DNA of 32,625 bases from Thauera sp. UBA6194 (GTDB taxonomy: Bacteria > Pseudomonadota > Gammaproteobacteria > Burkholderiales > Rhodocyclaceae): contig DITC01000055.1 in NCBI GenBank assembly GCA_002422685.1, forward strand, positions 1 to 32,625, read 5' to 3'. Every line of letters begins with the position of its first letter. The first letter of the stretch is position 1. The notes below the pieces were generated by a model. That model had not been told where the DNA came from, did not search any database, and was given only the letters and a program-made list of their open reading frames with translations. A program made the translations under genes and the position numbers. This document shows, piece by piece, positions 24,474 to 32,168 of this stretch.

Positions 24474-25181
24474 TCAGGGCCAGTCGAAGCCGTCCATGGC
24501 GTCGGCAGCCCATATGTACGGTGGCAGGTGTTCGGCGGTGAGCCCTTCCAGCCTTGCGACGAACTGCGCGCGCGGCACTTCGTATGCACCCATCGACAGC
24601 AGATGGGGCGTGGTCATCTGGCAGTCGATCATGCCATAGCCGAGTGCGCCGAGCAGGCGTGCAAGATGCGCGAGCGCCACCTTCGACGCGTCGGTCTCGT
24701 GCGAGAACATCGACTCGCCGAAGAACATTCTGCCCAGCGCCATGCCGTACAGACCACCGACGAGTTTTCCGTCACGCCAGCATTCGACGCTGTGTGCGTA
24801 GCCGAGTTCATGCATGCGCAGATAGGCGGCCTGCATGGCGGGGGTGATCCAGGTGCCCAGGCCGGGCTCGCGCGGGGCGGCACAGGCGCGCATGACGGCG
24901 CCGAAGGCGGTGTCGGCGCGGACCTCGAAGCGTCTGCGACGCAGCGTCTTGCGCAGCGAATGGCTGATGTGGATGTGCTCGGGCTCGAGCACCAGGCGGG
25001 GGTCGGGGGACCACCACAGGATCGGCTCGCCGCCGCTGAACCAGGGGAAGATGCCGCGCCGGTAGGCGGCCAGCAGCCAGTCGGGCGTCAGCGCGCCGCC
25101 GGCTGCGAGCAGGCCGTTGGGCTCGCTCAGCGCCGCGCTGTCGGGCGGAAAGCCCGGCTGCGCGCCCAGCCAGGGGATCAT
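24474..25181 (-). CDS. aat: Aat, leucyl/phenylalanyl-tRNA-protein transferase
   Basis: N-degron enzyme that adds Leu or Phe to proteins with N-terminal Lys or Arg. The 235-residue protein has the family signatures YRRGIFPWFS, ILWWSPDPR, the core EPGLGTWIT, and the C-terminal MIDCQMTTPHLLSMGA. The ATG at 25181 overlaps the fbpC stop as ATGA, so translation is probably coupled to an iron transporter ATPase, an odd pairing. The longer in-frame ORF reads inside fbpC. Identification is secure. Confidence 0.96.
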   Translation of the reverse strand: MIPWLGAQPGFPPDSAALSEPNGLLAAGGALTPDWLLAAYRRGIFPWFSGGEPILWWSPDPRLVLEPEHIHISHSLRKTLRRRRFEVRADTAFGAVMRACAAPREPGLGTWITPAMQAAYLRMHELGYAHSVECWRDGKLVGGLYGMALGRMFFGESMFSHETDASKVALAHLARLLGALGYGMIDCQMTTPHLLSMGAYEVPRAQFVARLEGLTAEHLPPYIWAADAMDGFDWP

Positions 25182-26290
25182 GCGCTCGTCGCCGCCAGCG
25201 CACGCGGGCCTGCGGCGCTGGCGGGCTCGACATCGGCGAAGGTGACCACGTGGTCCACGTCCAGGCGGATGCCGATGAGCTCGCCGATGGCGTGGTTGTG
25301 GTGGCTGGGCACCAAGGAAAGCACGCGCGCACCGCTGGCCAGGCGCAGCGTGTACAGGATGTCCGCGCCCCGAAACGCCTTGTGCGCCACCTCGGCCACG
25401 AGCGCGCTGGCGTCGTCGTGGACGATGTCGTCCGGGCGCAGCAGCACGTCGACCTCGCTGCCGTGCGGGCATACGGCGCTATCCTCGCCGCAACTCAGCG
25501 GCGTGGTGCTGTTGAGCACGCCGAGCTCGACCTGCACGCGCTTGTCGTCGAGCACCTTGCCGCGCAGGAACACGCCCTGGCCGATGAAGTCGGCGACGAA
25601 GCGATTGGCCGGGCGGTGGTAGAGGTTGTAGGGCGTGTCCCACTGCTGGATGCGGCCTTCGTTCATGATGCCGATCTCGTCGGCGACCGCAAAGGCCTCG
25701 TGCTGGTCGTGCGTGACCAGGATGGCGGTGGTGTCGGCGGCCTTGATGATGTCGCGCACCTCGTAGGACAGACGCTCGCGCAGTTCGACATCGAGGTTGG
25801 AGAAGGGCTCGTCGAGCAGCAGCAGGCTGGGCCGCGGCGCCAGTGCCCGCGCCAGCGCCACGCGCTGCTGCTGGCCGCCGGACATCTCGTGCGGGAACTT
25901 GCCGCCCTGAGCGGACAGTCCGACCAGCGCGAGCAGCTCATCCACGCGCTGGCGCTGCGCGGCGGCGGGCATCCTGTGCAGGCCGAAGGCGATGTTGTCC
26001 GCCACCGAAAGATGCGGAAAGAGCGCGTAATCCTGAAACACCATGCCGATGCGCCGGCGCTCGGGCGGCAGCATGTGCGTCGGGGTGCTGACGATCTCGC
26101 CATCGAGCCGGATGCTGCCGGCGGCCAGCCGTTCAAAGCCGGCGATGCAGCGCAGCACGGTGGTCTTGCCGCAGCCCGAAGGCCCGAGCAGACAGCCGAT
26201 GCGGCCCTTTTCGAGGCTCAGCGAGAGCTGGCGGACCACGACGTTGTTGCCGAAGGCGAGGTCGATGCGGTCGAGGTTCAGATGTGACAT
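25178..26290 (-). CDS. fbpC: Iron-type ABC transporter ATPase (FbpC-like)
   Basis: Cytoplasmic ATPase that powers uptake, most likely of ferric iron. The 370-residue protein has Walker A GPSGCGKTT at 36-44, Q-loop FQDYALFP, signature SGGQQQR, Walker B LLLLDEPF, D-loop SNLD and switch THD. A C-terminal TOBE-like regulatory part runs from about 245. Length and C-terminal part fit FbpC/PotA-type importers. The matching permease fbpB is divergent across a 166-base gap, and the binding protein fbpA lies 4 kb away. This split layout supports the iron assignment, though thiamine- or polyamine-type substrates cannot be fully excluded from the ATPase alone. Confidence 0.88.
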   Translation of the reverse strand: MSHLNLDRIDLAFGNNVVVRQLSLSLEKGRIGCLLGPSGCGKTTVLRCIAGFERLAAGSIRLDGEIVSTPTHMLPPERRRIGMVFQDYALFPHLSVADNIAFGLHRMPAAAQRQRVDELLALVGLSAQGGKFPHEMSGGQQQRVALARALAPRPSLLLLDEPFSNLDVELRERLSYEVRDIIKAADTTAILVTHDQHEAFAVADEIGIMNEGRIQQWDTPYNLYHRPANRFVADFIGQGVFLRGKVLDDKRVQVELGVLNSTTPLSCGEDSAVCPHGSEVDVLLRPDDIVHDDASALVAEVAHKAFRGADILYTLRLASGARVLSLVPSHHNHAIGELIGIRLDVDHVVTFADVEPASAAGPRALAATSA

Positions 26291-26456
26291 GGGCCGGGTC
26301 GAGGCGCGTGCGGGCAGGGATGAGGAGACTGTGCGGGCGCGAACGCCGCGCGAGGACGATTATTGCATCGCGGTGTTCCAAATGCGATCAATTATAATTC
26401 GCCGACACCAGCGGGGCGGCCGATCTCCGGTCCGGCCTCGACCAGATGGGAACGGA
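26291..26456. promoter_or_regulatory. Divergent fbpC-fbpB promoter region
   Basis: This short gap is AT-rich for the window at 26361-26399. It holds a perfect -10 hexamer TATAAT at 26393-26398 on the plus strand inside the 10-base palindrome AATTATAATT (26390-26399). No -35 at good spacing is evident, which suggests regulated or weak initiation of fbpB. An operator for an iron regulator would be expected here, but a convincing Fur box is not visible. Confidence 0.5.
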
Positions 26457-28124
26457 ATGAACTCTTCGCGAACATGGGGCGCCGGGCGCCTCGACGGATC
26501 GACCCTGACGCTGTCCGCGGTGCTGATCGCCGCGCTGATCGCCGCGCCGGTGCTGTCGGTGTTTTCCAACGTGTTCGCCAGCCAGACGAGCGACACCTGG
26601 GCGCACCTGGCCGACACCGTGCTCGGCGAGTTCGTGCTGAACACGGTGGTGCTGTGCGTGGGCGTGGGCCTGGGGGTGGCCTCGATCGGCGTGACCTCGG
26701 CCTGGCTGACCACGATGCTGGATTTTCCCGGGCGACGCTTTTTCGAGTGGGCGCTGGTGCTGCCGCTCGCGATGCCCGCGTACGTGATGGCCTACGTCTA
26801 TACCGACTTCCTGCAGTTCGTCGGGCCGGTGCAGAGCTGGCTGCGCGAGCTCTTCGGCTGGCGCCACGGCGACTACTGGTTCCCGGAGGTGCGCAGCGTG
26901 GGCGGGGCCGTGGCCATGTTCATGTTCGTGCTCTATCCCTACGTGTACATGATCGCGCGTGCCGCTTTTCTGGAGCGGGCGGGCGGCATGCTCGAGGCCG
27001 GGCGCTCGCTGGGGCTGGGGCCTTGGGGCTCGTTCTTTCGCGTGTCCTTGCCGCTCGCGCGGCCGGCGGTGGTGGCCGGCACCGCGCTGGCGCTGATGGA
27101 GACCCTGGCCGACTTCGGCACGGTGGCCTATTTTGGCGTGCAGACCTTCACAACCGGCATCTATCGGGCCTGGTTCTCGCTCGGCGATCGCATCGCGGCA
27201 GCCCAGCTTTCGGCCGCGCTGCTCGCCTTCGTCATCCTGGTGCTCACGCTCGAGCGGATGTCGCGCGGACGCGCCCGCTTCAACAACACCTCACGCCAGG
27301 CGTCCTTGCCGGTGCGGGTGCGCCTGAGCGGGGCGCTCGGCTGGCTGGCGGCTTTCGCCTGCTTCATGCCGCTGCTGCTTGGCTTTCTGCTGCCCGCGGC
27401 GCTGCTGCTGGAGATGGCGCTGATCGAAGGTGATGCGCAGTTCGGCGCGCGCTTCGTGCATCTGGCCCGCAACAGCTTCCTGCTCGCTGCAGTCACCGCG
27501 CTCATCGCGGTGCTGCTCGCGGTGCTGCTCGGCTACGCTGCGCGCCTTGCGCGCTCGCGCTGGCCGCGCGCGCTCAACCGCGTGGTCGGCCTGGGTTACG
27601 CGGTGCCCGGTTCGGTGATCGCGGTGGGCGTGCTGATTCCGCTCACGCGCCTGGACAACTGGCTCGCGCAGACCTGGGAGACGGTGTTCGGTACCAACCC
27701 AGGGCTGATCTTGACCGGTGGCATCGCGGCGCTGGTGTATGCGTATCTGGCGCGCTTCCTCTCGGTGGCCCTGCAGACGGTCGAGTCCAGCCTGGGCAAG
27801 ATCACGCCGAGCATGGATGACGCGTCGCGCAGCCTCGGCTTCGGCAAGTGGGCCACGCTGCGCCGTGTGCATGTGCCGATGTTGCGCGGCAGCCTGCTCA
27901 CCGCAGGCCTGCTGGTGTTCGTCGATGTGATGAAGGAGCTGCCGGCGACGCTGGTGATCCGCCCGTTCAATTTCGACACGCTGGCGACCCAGGCGCACAC
28001 GCTGGCGGCCGATGAGCGGCTGACCGAGGCCTCGACCGCGGCGCTCATCATCGTCGCCGTGGGCCTGCTGCCGATGTTCGTCATCTCGCGCCAGATACTG
28101 TCGGCGAACCGTCGGGCGGGCTGA
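26457..28124 (+). CDS. fbpB: Iron-type ABC transporter permease (FbpB-like)
   Basis: Inner-membrane permease, 555 residues with about 12 transmembrane segments arranged as two fused MetI/BPD_transp_1 halves, the usual form of FbpB. Both halves carry the EAA-type loop that docks the ATPase: EAGRSLGLGPWGSFFRVSLP and, in the second half, DDASRSLGFGKWATLRRV. The start ATG at 26457 follows a short GGAA; the longer in-frame ORF reads antisense through fbpC. It is divergent from fbpC and works with FbpC and FbpA. Confidence 0.9.
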   Translation: MNSSRTWGAGRLDGSTLTLSAVLIAALIAAPVLSVFSNVFASQTSDTWAHLADTVLGEFVLNTVVLCVGVGLGVASIGVTSAWLTTMLDFPGRRFFEWALVLPLAMPAYVMAYVYTDFLQFVGPVQSWLRELFGWRHGDYWFPEVRSVGGAVAMFMFVLYPYVYMIARAAFLERAGGMLEAGRSLGLGPWGSFFRVSLPLARPAVVAGTALALMETLADFGTVAYFGVQTFTTGIYRAWFSLGDRIAAAQLSAALLAFVILVLTLERMSRGRARFNNTSRQASLPVRVRLSGALGWLAAFACFMPLLLGFLLPAALLLEMALIEGDAQFGARFVHLARNSFLLAAVTALIAVLLAVLLGYAARLARSRWPRALNRVVGLGYAVPGSVIAVGVLIPLTRLDNWLAQTWETVFGTNPGLILTGGIAALVYAYLARFLSVALQTVESSLGKITPSMDDASRSLGFGKWATLRRVHVPMLRGSLLTAGLLVFVDVMKELPATLVIRPFNFDTLATQAHTLAADERLTEASTAALIIVAVGLLPMFVISRQILSANRRAG

Positions 28125-28281
28125 TCCGGGCGCATGGCGCTGGCCCCGGGCGGCGCACGGGTGCCGAACGGATGCCGGCGGGGTGCCGAGCGTGAATTAG
28201 TGCCATGCTTTTCCCGCTTTTCAGGGGCTTGGGGCTGCGCGCGCAGGTCATAATTGGACCAACAACAAGAAACGAGAAACC

Positions 28282-28434
28282 ATGTACGCGCTCCCGCCCT
28301 CCTGTCACCGGCAATCGGTATCGCTGCCGTTCGGCGTCGCCGGGTGCAGCCGTCGGTCGCGTTGCGTGGCCGCGTCGCGGATGCCCCTGCCAGCGCAGCC
28401 TCGCGGCGCGCGCGCCGGAAGCGCAGTTTCGTGA
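28282..28434 (+). CDS. Possible small upstream ORF (50 codons)
   Basis: The 306-base gap between fbpB and the diguanylate cyclase start contains an ATG-started ORF of 50 codons rich in Arg, Ser, Ala and Pro. Its stop overlaps the preferred GTG start of the cyclase (GTGA at 28431-28434), as expected of a coupled leader peptide. A weak AACGAG precedes its ATG. Composition is poor for a protein and no family is recognised, so it may be chance. Confidence 0.25.
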   Translation: MYALPPSCHRQSVSLPFGVAGCSRRSRCVAASRMPLPAQPRGARAGSAVS

Positions 28435-30584
28435 GCGCGCGCCTGTCTCGGCCGAATGGCGGCGCGCGGCGCGCGTTTGCGTGGTCGATCGGCTTGAGCG
28501 TCGTGTTCGTGGCGACGCTCTTGGTGCCTCATCCGCGTCTTTTTCCCACCCCCGAGCACTACCTCGCGCTGCACACCGTGCTCGAGCTGTTTTCGATTGC
28601 GGTGGCGGCGATGGTGTTCGCGCTCGGCTGGAATCTGCGCCAGACCGCCGGCAGCGGCCGCCTGCTCTGGCTAGGAGCGGCCCTGCTCTCGGCCGGGCTG
28701 CTCGACATCGGCCACCTGCTCTCGTATGAAGGCATGCCGATTTTCTTCACCCCCAGCAGTGCCGACAAGGCCATTCATCTGTGGCTGGGGGCGCGGCTCA
28801 TGGTGCTGGTCGGCCTGCTCGCGTATCCGTTCGTGGACGAGCGGCGCTGGTCGTCGGTGCATGCGCTGACCGTGACCGCCACGGGCGTTGCGGTCGCGCT
28901 GGGGTGGACCGCGGTCGTGCTGTTCATGCCCGAGCGCTTGCCGACGAGTTTCGTGCCCGGGCAGGGCGTCACCACCTTCAAGGTCGCGGTCGAGTACGCG
29001 CTTTCCTTGAGCTATGCGCTCGCCGCGGTGCTGTTCGCCCGATGCGCGGTGTCGGGGCGGGTGCGCTCGGGACACTGGCTCGCCGCCGCGGCGTGGACGC
29101 TGGCGCTCACCGAGTTGTATTTCACGCTCTATCGTGAGCTGAGCGATTTCGTCAACGTGATGGGCCATGTGTTCAAGATCGCCGGCTTCGCGATGATCTA
29201 TCGTGCGGTGTTCGTCTCGGGCGTACGCGAACCGCAGGCCGCGCTCGTGCGCGAGCGGGCCCTGCTGCGCGGGCTGATCGACTCAGTGCCCGACCTGATC
29301 GCCTTCAAGGACCTGCATGGCCGCTACCTGGGCTGCAACAAGGCTTTCGCATCGGCGTACGGCGTGGCCGAATCGAGCCTGCTGGGGCGGCGCGAAGCTG
29401 AAGTGTTCGCGCCGCAGGCAGGGCTTGCCGGGGCGCAGGCCGATGTGCTCGTCCAGGATGTGATGCATCAGGAAGAATGGTTGCAGGCCGCGGACGGCAG
29501 CGTGCGGCTGCTCGATACGCTGCGCACGCCGTATCGCGACGAACACGGCGGGCAGCTCGGCGAGATCCGCGTCAGCCGCGACTTCACCGAGCGGCGCAAG
29601 GTGCGCGAACAGATCGCCGAGCGCGAGCGGCGCGTGATGCTCGCGCTCGAAGGCGCCGAGCTCGGCCTGTGGGACTGGGACGTACTCAGCGGGCGGGTGA
29701 GCTACAGCCCCACCTGGGGGCGAATGCTCGGTTACGAGCCCGATGAGCTCGCCGCCGATGTGACGACCTGGGAGTCGCTGGTTCACCCCGACGACTGGCG
29801 CGAAATCCGCCTCGCGCTGGAACCTCATCTGCGTGGCGAGCGGGAGTCTTACCAGGTCGAGTACCGCATTCACCACCGTGACGGGCGCTGGCTCTGGGTG
29901 CTCGCGGCCGGCCGCGTGCTGGACCGCAGCGAGGACGGGCAGGCGTTGCGGATGGTGGGGATTCACCAGGACATCTCGCAGCGCAAGGCCATGGAAGAGA
30001 GCCTGGTGCAGCTGGCCACGAGTGATCCGCTCACCGGCTTGTGGAACCGCCGCCACTTTGCCGAAATGGTGCGCGGCGAACTCGGCCGTCTGCGCCGGCA
30101 CGATTCGACCGCGGCGTTGCTGCTGCTCGACCTGGATCATTTCAAGCGCATCAACGACACCCATGGGCATGCGGCCGGCGACGAGGTGCTGCGACATTTC
30201 ACTGCCACCGTGACCGCGCAGCTGCGCGAGGCGGACGTGTTCGCCCGCCTCGGCGGCGAGGAGTTCGCGATTCTGCTGCCGTGCATCGACGCGCAGGGCG
30301 CCATGCGCGTGGCCGAGCGCCTGTGCCGAGTCGTTGCCGAACACCCGGCAGCGGTGGATTCCGGCCCGCTCACCTACACGGTCAGCATCGGTGCGACGAT
30401 GCTCGCCTGGGAGGACGAGGGCTACGAGGCGGCCTACGAGCGCGCCGACCAGGGACTCTACGCGGCCAAGGGTGCAGGGCGCAACCGCGCCATGATGGCT
30501 GCAGCCGACGACACCGCGCTGCGCCCGGCAGGCGTCGAAGCGGCGCCGGACCCCGCGCGCGACGGGGTACCGACGCCGGGCTGA
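28431..30584 (+). CDS. Diguanylate cyclase with MASE3-like, PAS, PAS and GGDEF domains
   Basis: Membrane-bound enzyme that makes cyclic di-GMP. From the GTG at 28431 it has 717 residues. About seven hydrophobic helices come first, with a MASE3-like stretch (HTVLELFSIAV, LLDIGHLLSYEGMPIFF, IHLWLGARL). Two PAS domains follow (roughly 280-400 and 405-530), then a GGDEF domain. The active site is GGEEF at 608-612, and an inhibitory-site RxxD lies five residues before it. The domain is therefore probably active and feedback-inhibited. GGAAG at 28417-28421 favours the GTG. An in-frame TTG at 28254 would add 59 residues that look non-coding. The input signal is unknown; next to iron and respiratory genes, redox or gas sensing by PAS is possible but unproven. 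Confidence 0.9.
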   Translation: MSARLSRPNGGARRAFAWSIGLSVVFVATLLVPHPRLFPTPEHYLALHTVLELFSIAVAAMVFALGWNLRQTAGSGRLLWLGAALLSAGLLDIGHLLSYEGMPIFFTPSSADKAIHLWLGARLMVLVGLLAYPFVDERRWSSVHALTVTATGVAVALGWTAVVLFMPERLPTSFVPGQGVTTFKVAVEYALSLSYALAAVLFARCAVSGRVRSGHWLAAAAWTLALTELYFTLYRELSDFVNVMGHVFKIAGFAMIYRAVFVSGVREPQAALVRERALLRGLIDSVPDLIAFKDLHGRYLGCNKAFASAYGVAESSLLGRREAEVFAPQAGLAGAQADVLVQDVMHQEEWLQAADGSVRLLDTLRTPYRDEHGGQLGEIRVSRDFTERRKVREQIAERERRVMLALEGAELGLWDWDVLSGRVSYSPTWGRMLGYEPDELAADVTTWESLVHPDDWREIRLALEPHLRGERESYQVEYRIHHRDGRWLWVLAAGRVLDRSEDGQALRMVGIHQDISQRKAMEESLVQLATSDPLTGLWNRRHFAEMVRGELGRLRRHDSTAALLLLDLDHFKRINDTHGHAAGDEVLRHFTATVTAQLREADVFARLGGEEFAILLPCIDAQGAMRVAERLCRVVAEHPAAVDSGPLTYTVSIGATMLAWEDEGYEAAYERADQGLYAAKGAGRNRAMMAAADDTALRPAGVEAAPDPARDGVPTPG

Positions 30585-30588
30585 AGGC

Positions 30589-31599
30589 TCAGCGGAAACC
30601 GGCGCGATCGAAGATGCGCTGGGCTTCGGGGACCGCGTCGGCGAGCTCGCCGATCGGCAGGGTGTCGGCCTTGAATTCGCCCAGCTTCGTGAGCGCGGCG
30701 TTCTCCACCTTCACGCTCTGCACCACCGGCCACTCATTGTTGCCGTTGGCGAAATAGCCCTGCGCCGCGTCCGAGGCGAGGTACTCGAGGAACTTCACCG
30801 CCGCGTCCTTGTTGGGCGCGTGCTTGAGCATGCCGGCTCCGGACACGTTGATGTGCGTCCCCCAGCTCTGCTGGTTGGGCCACACCGGCTTGATGGCGGC
30901 CACGGCGCGCTGGTCTTCCTTCTTGTCAGAATTCATCAGGCGCGCCAGGTAGTAGCTGTTGGCGATCGCCACGCCGCACTCGCCGGCGGCCACGGCGCGG
31001 ATCTGGTCGGTGTCGCCGCCCTTGGGCGCACGGGCGAAATTGGCGACCACGCCTTCGGCCCATTTCTCGGTGGCCTCGGCGCCGTTGTGCTTGATCAGCA
31101 CCGCGCCGAGCGACAGGTTGTAGGGGTGGCTGCCCGAGCGCGAGCAGACCTTGCCCTTGAGCGCCGGATCGGCCAGCTGTTCGTAGGTCTGGACCTGCTC
31201 GGCCTTGACCAGGTCGGGGTTGTAGACGATGACGCGCGCGCGGGTGGAGTAGGAGAACCAGTTCGCCGCACGCAGATGATCGGGGATGCGCGCCTCGAGC
31301 GTTTCGGACTTGACCGGCGCGAAGATGCCGAGCGCGTCGGCCTTGGCCAGACGCGAGGCGTCGACGGTGATGAAGATGTCGGCCGGGCTGTTGGCGCCTT
31401 CGTTGCGGATGCGCTCGAGCAGCTCGTCTTCCTTGGCCTCGATGCGGTTGATCTTGATCCCGGTCTGGCGGGTGAAGTCACCGTACAACTGCTCGTCGGT
31501 CTGGTAGTGACGGGCGGAGTAGATGTTCAGCTCGGCGGCCGTGGCTGCGCCGCTGAGGCCGAAGGCCGTGATCAAGGATGCGAGTACGACTTTTTTCAT
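30589..31599 (-). CDS. fbpA: Ferric iron ABC transporter binding protein FbpA
   Basis: Periplasmic Fe(III)-binding protein for the FbpABC importer. The 336-residue precursor has a signal peptide ending near ATA|AE. The N-terminal stretch NIYSARHYQTDEQLY and the tyrosine pair in IANSYYLARL are the usual iron-binding elements of FbpA/FutA proteins. The ATG at 31599 follows a GAGGGGG run, and a clear sigma-70 promoter lies upstream. It converges with the diguanylate cyclase gene with only four bases between the stops. It is separated from fbpB and fbpC, although the three probably work together. Confidence 0.94.
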   Translation of the reverse strand: MKKVVLASLITAFGLSGAATAAELNIYSARHYQTDEQLYGDFTRQTGIKINRIEAKEDELLERIRNEGANSPADIFITVDASRLAKADALGIFAPVKSETLEARIPDHLRAANWFSYSTRARVIVYNPDLVKAEQVQTYEQLADPALKGKVCSRSGSHPYNLSLGAVLIKHNGAEATEKWAEGVVANFARAPKGGDTDQIRAVAAGECGVAIANSYYLARLMNSDKKEDQRAVAAIKPVWPNQQSWGTHINVSGAGMLKHAPNKDAAVKFLEYLASDAAQGYFANGNNEWPVVQSVKVENAALTKLGEFKADTLPIGELADAVPEAQRIFDRAGFR

Positions 31600-31638
31600 G
31601 CGGATAACCCCCTCAGGTTAGTGTGGCTTGCGGCAGCA

Positions 31639-31667
31639 ATCATAACGAGAAAGATTCGCAGTTGCAA
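31639..31667 (-). promoter_or_regulatory. Sigma-70 promoter of fbpA
   Basis: On the minus strand TTGCAA (31667-31662) and TATGAT (31644-31639) are separated by exactly 17 bases. This gives a near-consensus promoter with a leader of about 33 bases to fbpA. The -35 hexamer is its own reverse complement, so it can also serve the divergent gene. Confidence 0.82.
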
Positions 31668-31689
31668 ATAGATCGTATTCTCTGCATCA

Positions 31690-31712
31690 TTGTCGAGAAC
31701 TGTTCTCAACAA
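31690..31712. promoter_or_regulatory. Fur-like operator between fbpA and DUF2325 gene
   Basis: Two 11-base arms around base 31701 form a palindrome with one mismatch. The core GAGAAC-T-GTTCTC (31695-31707) is perfect. Read on the minus strand, TGAGAAC-A-GTTCTCG agrees with the 7-1-7 Fur pattern TGAGAAT-N-ATTCTCA in 11 of 14 arm bases. It lies right where plus-strand transcription of the DUF2325 gene would begin and touches its ribosome site. Iron control is inferred from the neighbour fbpA. Confidence 0.65.
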
Positions 31713-31721
31713 GGTGAAAAC

Positions 31722-32072
31722 ATGAATGCGCTGCTCGTGGGGGCGGATCGTCTCGGCAACATCCCGGACGTCCTGGGGGCTTTCGGAATCCGGATCGCCG
31801 CACATGTGAGCGGGCGCGACACCACGCACCAACGGCGCAGTGCCCCCTTGCCGACCGGGATCGGGCTGGTGATCCTGTTCACCGACTTTCTCGGCCACAA
31901 CGTGATGCAGCGCTTTCGTGAGGCAGCAAGCCGGGAGGGGGTGATGCTGGTGTGTTGTCGGCGCTCGACATGCGCCTTGCAGCAGGCGTTGGGGCGACGC
32001 CTGGGGGAGCATTGCGCGACTTGCGAGGTGAAGTGCGATCGCCGCGGCGAGCGTCGCGCGCTTAAGGCCTGA
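31722..32072 (+). CDS. DUF2325 protein, Cys-rich
   Basis: A 116-residue cytoplasmic protein of the DUF2325 family. The N-terminal ALLVGADRLGNIP, the SGRD segment and FLGHN are the family's recognisable parts. Function is not established. Six cysteines lie in the last 40 residues (78, 79, 84, 98, 101, 105), including CATCEVKC, which could bind a metal or Fe-S cluster. AAGGTG at 31711-31716 supports the ATG at 31722; the longer in-frame ORF would start inside the fbpA promoter. It is divergent from fbpA with a shared control region, so an iron-related job is likely. A good terminator follows. Confidence 0.85.
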   Translation: MNALLVGADRLGNIPDVLGAFGIRIAAHVSGRDTTHQRRSAPLPTGIGLVILFTDFLGHNVMQRFREAASREGVMLVCCRRSTCALQQALGRRLGEHCATCEVKCDRRGERRALKA

Positions 32073-32097
32073 TCGTGTGAATGCACGCGTCCACAAG

Positions 32098-32134
32098 CAA
32101 CAAGCCCGGACAAATCGTCCGGGCTCGTTGTTTT
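32098..32134 (+). terminator. Intrinsic terminator after DUF2325 gene
   Basis: A 9-bp stem (AGCCCGGAC at 32103-32111 with GTCCGGGCT at 32117-32125) is extended by CAAC/GTTG after one mismatch and followed by TTTT. It stops the plus-strand gene. It sits 34 bases from the stop of the converging NlpC/P60 gene. Confidence 0.9.
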
Positions 32135-32168
32135 GCGTGTCTTGATGGGCGCTTCGCCAGAGTCTGCG

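Noticed and set aside
26360..26400. Fur box between fbpC and fbpB
   Set aside because: The AT-rich stretch with AATTATAATT does not align well with the 19-base Fur consensus; only the TATAAT -10 is kept.
28125..28281. Terminator for fbpB
   Set aside because: Short GC-rich inverted repeats near 28125-28165 are imperfect and have no T-run.
28254..28430. TTG start giving a 776-residue diguanylate cyclase
   Set aside because: The extra 59 residues are Arg/Ala-rich with no domain, and a better spaced ribosome site precedes the GTG at 28431.
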